Origin: Planctomycetota bacterium
GTDB taxonomy: Bacteria; Planctomycetota; Planctomycetia; Isosphaerales; Isosphaeraceae
Assembly: GCA_021778575.1 (NCBI GenBank)
Contig: JAJYCH010000214.1
Span: 1 to 7,519 of the forward strand
Reading direction: 5' to 3'
Length of the DNA: 7,519 bases
Made by a program: the position numbers and the translations under genes. The notes under the pieces were generated by a model. That model ran no database searches. It was not told the DNA's origin and worked only from the letters and a program-made list of their open reading frames with translations. Shown piece by piece: positions 4,991-7,519 of this stretch. The stretch's first letter is position 1. Every line of letters begins with the position of its first letter.

Positions 4991-6088
4991 TTACTCGGGT
5001 GAACTTGGTTTCAACCACTTGACGAACCAGTCGATCGCGGCGTCGTGTTGTTCCTTGGTTAACGTGTGGCCCGAACCTGGGGCGACCATGATCTTGAGAT
5101 GGTCGTCGGCCTTCGCCTGGTGGAACGCGGCACGGGCCGATCCGAAGGCGAGTTCCGCTCCTTCGATCGGACAGTTCGGGTCTTTCTCGCCGTTGAGGAT
5201 CAGGAGCGACCGGTCGGAATAGAGCCGGAGGATGCTGGGACCGTCGAACTCGTCGAGGATTCCGGGGAGGATCTTCGCCCAGAGTTCGCGACAGACCCGG
5301 GCGTTGACCTTCGGTTCGCCCAGGTCGTTCGCGGCCGACTCGTGGGCCTGCTTGATCGTGTTGGCGCGGGCCTGCCAGCGCTCGTTTTCCAGGCTCCAGC
5401 GGAAGCTCTGCACCGAGATCGCCGGCACGGCCACCTTGATCCGAGGATCAACGGCCCCCGCCAGCCAGGTCTCGATCCCCCCTTTGCTGATCCCGATCAG
5501 GCCGATCCGGTCCGGGTCCACGTCGGGACGACTGACGAGATAATCGATCGTCCGCCAGACGTCCCAGCAGGTATCGTAATAGAACGGGTGGGCCTGGGGT
5601 TCGCCCGGCTTCGCTCGCCAGGCTCGCGTGATCGCCTCATTATAAGCTTTGGTGCCGACCATTCCTTGACCGCGTTCGCCGTGGTACCGCCCATCAATCG
5701 CAACGGCGAGAAAACCCCGGTTCGCCAGCGCCTCCAGCCAGGGCCGGCTCCCCTCCTTGTTCCCTCCCGTGCCATGCAGGACGATCACCACCGGCAGTTT
5801 CGTGCCCGGTTTGGTGGCCTCCCGCTTCACCAGGAGCGCCGGGACTCGTTCGATCGACCCATCGGGACGGGCCTCGGTCGCGAAGCTGGCCTTCTCGGTG
5901 ACCAGGCTCCGCGACGCGTTCTTGACGACCTCCGACTTCGGGTCAAGCGGTACCTTTGGTCGATCGAGGAGCTTGAGAAAGTCGGCCTTGACCTGAGCAG
6001 GCTCGGGGATTGATGTTTGCGACCGCGCGGGATTGGCGATCGACGCCAGCAGCACCGCAGCCAGCACGATGAGGCGATTGATGATCAT
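4991..6088 (-). CDS. Secreted alpha/beta hydrolase, dienelactone hydrolase/acetyl esterase type
   Basis: This 365-aa protein starts at ATG 6088 with no strong ribosome binding site. Residues 1-23 form a signal peptide (MIINRLIVLAAVLLASIANP, then ARS before Q24), so it is expected in the periplasm or outside. The alpha/beta-hydrolase core shows the oxyanion-hole strand VVIVLHGTGGNKEG (100-113), a DGRYHGERG loop (132-140), and the nucleophile elbow GISKGG with Ser201. The acid residue is in LLILNGEKDPNCP (D303) and the catalytic histidine in PGSGHT (H341). The full triad is therefore present in the correct order. The insert between about 220 and 285 would form the lid. This pattern fits the dienelactone-hydrolase-like and acetyl-xylan-esterase-like enzymes that planctomycetes carry in large numbers, often for polysaccharide deacetylation. 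The actual substrate cannot be read from sequence. It is convergent with the ABC1 gene, with copy B of the repeat between them. Confidence 0.87.
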   Translation of the reverse strand: MIINRLIVLAAVLLASIANPARSQTSIPEPAQVKADFLKLLDRPKVPLDPKSEVVKNASRSLVTEKASFATEARPDGSIERVPALLVKREATKPGTKLPVVIVLHGTGGNKEGSRPWLEALANRGFLAVAIDGRYHGERGQGMVGTKAYNEAITRAWRAKPGEPQAHPFYYDTCWDVWRTIDYLVSRPDVDPDRIGLIGISKGGIETWLAGAVDPRIKVAVPAISVQSFRWSLENERWQARANTIKQAHESAANDLGEPKVNARVCRELWAKILPGILDEFDGPSILRLYSDRSLLILNGEKDPNCPIEGAELAFGSARAAFHQAKADDHLKIMVAPGSGHTLTKEQHDAAIDWFVKWLKPSSPE

Positions 6089-6229
6089 GGGATTATTGGG
6101 TCAAGCGGTTGGTTCGGGTGGGACATCAGGGCGATTTTACGCTGTCGGACCACCACGCTCCAGGAAAATCCCAGGGCTCCAGCGAAACCCACTCGCATGC
6201 CTTGATCGATCGAACCACTGGCGAAAACG
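6089..6229. other. Upstream spacer of the hydrolase gene
   Basis: Together with the terminator hairpin this forms the 211-bp gap between two minus-strand genes. The promoter of the hydrolase gene should lie here because the upstream gene appears to be terminated. I find no convincing promoter boxes, repeats or small gene; an open frame across it on the minus strand (to 6291) runs through the terminator hairpin and lacks protein-like features. Confidence 0.3.
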
Positions 6230-6270
6230 ATCGGGCGGGTCGAGTCCGCAATGGACACGACCCGCCCGAT
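6230..6270 (-). terminator. Strong intrinsic-type terminator hairpin after the aldo/keto reductase gene
   Basis: A perfect 13-bp GC-rich stem, ATCGGGCGGGTCG (6230-6242) with CGACCCGCCCGAT (6258-6270), is extended past a single A-A mismatch by GTCC/GGAC around a 5-nt loop. It starts 29 bp after the stop codon of the 6300-7517 gene. On the minus strand the hairpin is followed by CG and then TTTT, a short U-tract. Position, strength and tail fit Rho-independent termination of that gene and separate it from the hydrolase gene. Confidence 0.75.
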
Positions 6271-6299
6271 ATTGTGGAGTCGCCCGACCAATCGTTCGA

Positions 6300-7517
6300 T
6301 CAGCTCAGGAGCCGGTCGACTTCGGGCAGGAGCTTGCTGAAGTCGATCTTGTGATGGCAGGCTTCGCGGGCGGCGGCCAGGTCGGCACCGGCCCAGTCAC
6401 GCTCCTCGGTGGTGAGGGCGGCGTACTCGTCGCGGGCGACGCCTCTCATCCCGTGGTCCTCGTGGTAGGTGTAGAACCGGGCGAGGTCACCGAGCCGGGC
6501 CTTGGTTCCACCGGCATCGGCGCAGCGGCCGTCGCAGCCGGGGCACATGGTCGGGCCGGCGGCGATCACGGCGTCGCGCAGTTCGTCGATCACGGCCTGC
6601 TTGAGCGGCTCGAACCGGCGGGCGGCGTCGGCGTTCTCGACAACCTGCTCGATGTTCTTCAAGGTGACGCAGCTCGCCGAGAACCGCTCGTCGGTCCAGA
6701 TCGCCTGGAGGAGCCCCTGCGCGGGGGTCAGCCCCTTGGCCTTCAGGCTCGGGACGTTCTGCTCGGTGAGCTTCAGCGCCTGGCCGGCGATCTGCTTCAT
6801 CGAGACCAGGCCGATCCCCTTGGCATGGCAGGCGTCGAGCGCCTTGTTGAGCTTCGATTGCTTGTCGAGCCAGGGGGAATACTTGAGCATGATCACGTCG
6901 ATGAACCCGCCCTCGGCGGCGTTCTGGATCTGCTGGGCGATCATGGCGTCGTGGGTCGAGAACCCGACGAACTTGACCTTGCCGGTCTTCTTCAGGGCCT
7001 CGGCGGCTTCCTTCAATTCCTTGCTCTTGGGCCAGTCGGTCTGATTGGTTTCGAGACCGTGGAAGAACAGGAGGTCGATGTAATCGGTCTTGAGGTTGGC
7101 CAGGCGCTGGTCGAGCTTGGCGAGCATGTCGTTGGGGGACTTCACGCCGCTCTTGGTGGCCAGGAAGATGGTCTTGCGGATCTCGGGCGAGGCGGTCAAC
7201 CAGTCGGCGATGACCTTCTCGGAGTTCTTGTACCCTTCGGCGGTATCGAAGTAGCGGACGCCTTCGCGATAGGCGTAACGCAGGAGCCGGTCGAGCGCCG
7301 CGGGCTGGCCGACGGTCCCCTGATTGAGCAGCGTCACCTCGACGCCGGTCTTGCCCAGCATCCGTCGGGGCAGAACCGGCTTGTTGCCGTCGGCCTTGAC
7401 GTCATCCGCGCCTTGGGCCGAGGTCCGACCCATCACCAGGCCCGCGGCGGCCGTTGCCGCCACACCGGCCTGAAGGAATTCGCGACGATCCACGTTCGTC
7501 CCATTCGAATCGGGCAT
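6300..7517 (-). CDS. Tat-signal aldo/keto reductase with C-terminal cysteine cluster
   Basis: This 405-aa protein starts at ATG 7517, two bases from the window edge; an upstream extension cannot be excluded, but the start suits the signal. Residues 9-35 carry a twin-arginine signal (VDRREFLQ, then an alanine-rich hydrophobic stretch ending near TSAQGA), implying folded, cofactor-loaded export. The aldo/keto reductase barrel follows. Its tetrad is visible: Asp91 and Tyr96 in YFDTAEGYKNSE, Lys122 in IFLATKSG, and His153 in LLFFHGL. These enzymes use NADPH for carbonyl reduction; how an exported member gets its cofactor is unclear, though Tat substrates may carry it bound. After the barrel there is MCPGCDGRC (C325, C328, C332) and a later EACHHKIDF (C387). 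This is reminiscent of the C-terminal 4Fe-4S segment of COG1453-type oxidoreductases, but reduced to one set of four cysteines. The gene ends in a strong terminator. Confidence 0.9.
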   Translation of the reverse strand: MPDSNGTNVDRREFLQAGVAATAAAGLVMGRTSAQGADDVKADGNKPVLPRRMLGKTGVEVTLLNQGTVGQPAALDRLLRYAYREGVRYFDTAEGYKNSEKVIADWLTASPEIRKTIFLATKSGVKSPNDMLAKLDQRLANLKTDYIDLLFFHGLETNQTDWPKSKELKEAAEALKKTGKVKFVGFSTHDAMIAQQIQNAAEGGFIDVIMLKYSPWLDKQSKLNKALDACHAKGIGLVSMKQIAGQALKLTEQNVPSLKAKGLTPAQGLLQAIWTDERFSASCVTLKNIEQVVENADAARRFEPLKQAVIDELRDAVIAAGPTMCPGCDGRCADAGGTKARLGDLARFYTYHEDHGMRGVARDEYAALTTEERDWAGADLAAAREACHHKIDFSKLLPEVDRLLS

Positions 7518-7519
7518 CT

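Noticed and set aside
5066..6013. 315-codon open frame on the plus strand
   Set aside because: It lies opposite the alpha/beta hydrolase, whose signal peptide and complete Ser-Asp-His triad settle the coding strand.
6085..6291. 68-codon minus-strand open frame in the 211-bp spacer
   Set aside because: It runs through the terminator hairpin, overlaps the hydrolase start, lacks a ribosome binding site and shows no protein features.

Overview
The window is high-GC DNA that most resembles a planctomycete of the Isosphaeraceae type. This is inferred from the mix of genes: a Tat-exported aldo/keto reductase, a secreted dienelactone-hydrolase-like protein, an ABC1/UbiB kinase with a DYG motif, a 'KSTGPRT..GK' unknown protein, and small lineage-type orphans. 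No rRNA or taxonomic marker gene is present, so the assignment is tentative.

Layout, left to right. (1) The C-terminal part of a C45-like acyltransferase/hydrolase (1-588, +) is followed after 5 bp by a small three-helix membrane protein (594-935, +). (2) A 414-bp gene-free stretch (936-1349) holds two copies of a structured repeat. (3) A 235-aa protein of unknown function carries the N-terminal STGPRT motif (1350-2057, +). (4) Two small genes lie on the minus strand: a membrane-anchored or exported DUF4177-like protein (2148-2477) and a CxxC protein of unknown function (2634-2960). (5) An ABC1/UbiB-family kinase-like protein with two C-terminal membrane helices (about 3100-4845, +) is read divergently from them. 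(6) A third repeat copy sits between two convergent genes (4862-4964). (7) A secreted alpha/beta hydrolase (4991-6088, -) follows. (8) A 211-bp spacer contains a strong terminator hairpin (6230-6270). (9) A Tat-signal aldo/keto reductase with a C-terminal cysteine cluster (6300-7517, -) closes the window.

The genes do not form one obvious pathway. The first two look like an operon, and the rest look like single or two-gene units. The most notable structure is not a gene. Five copies of a REP-like unit occur: GTAG followed directly by a perfect 7-bp hairpin, GGTCCGC-TNT-GCGGACC. Four of them are arranged as two inverted pairs of 103-109 bp, like the BIMEs mobilised by RAYT (REP-associated Y1) transposases. 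The fifth starts a decayed full-length relative. One pair is wrapped in a perfect 18-bp outer inverted repeat and flanked by an 11-bp direct repeat, which looks like an insertion footprint. No RAYT gene is in the window, so any mobilising enzyme would act in trans.
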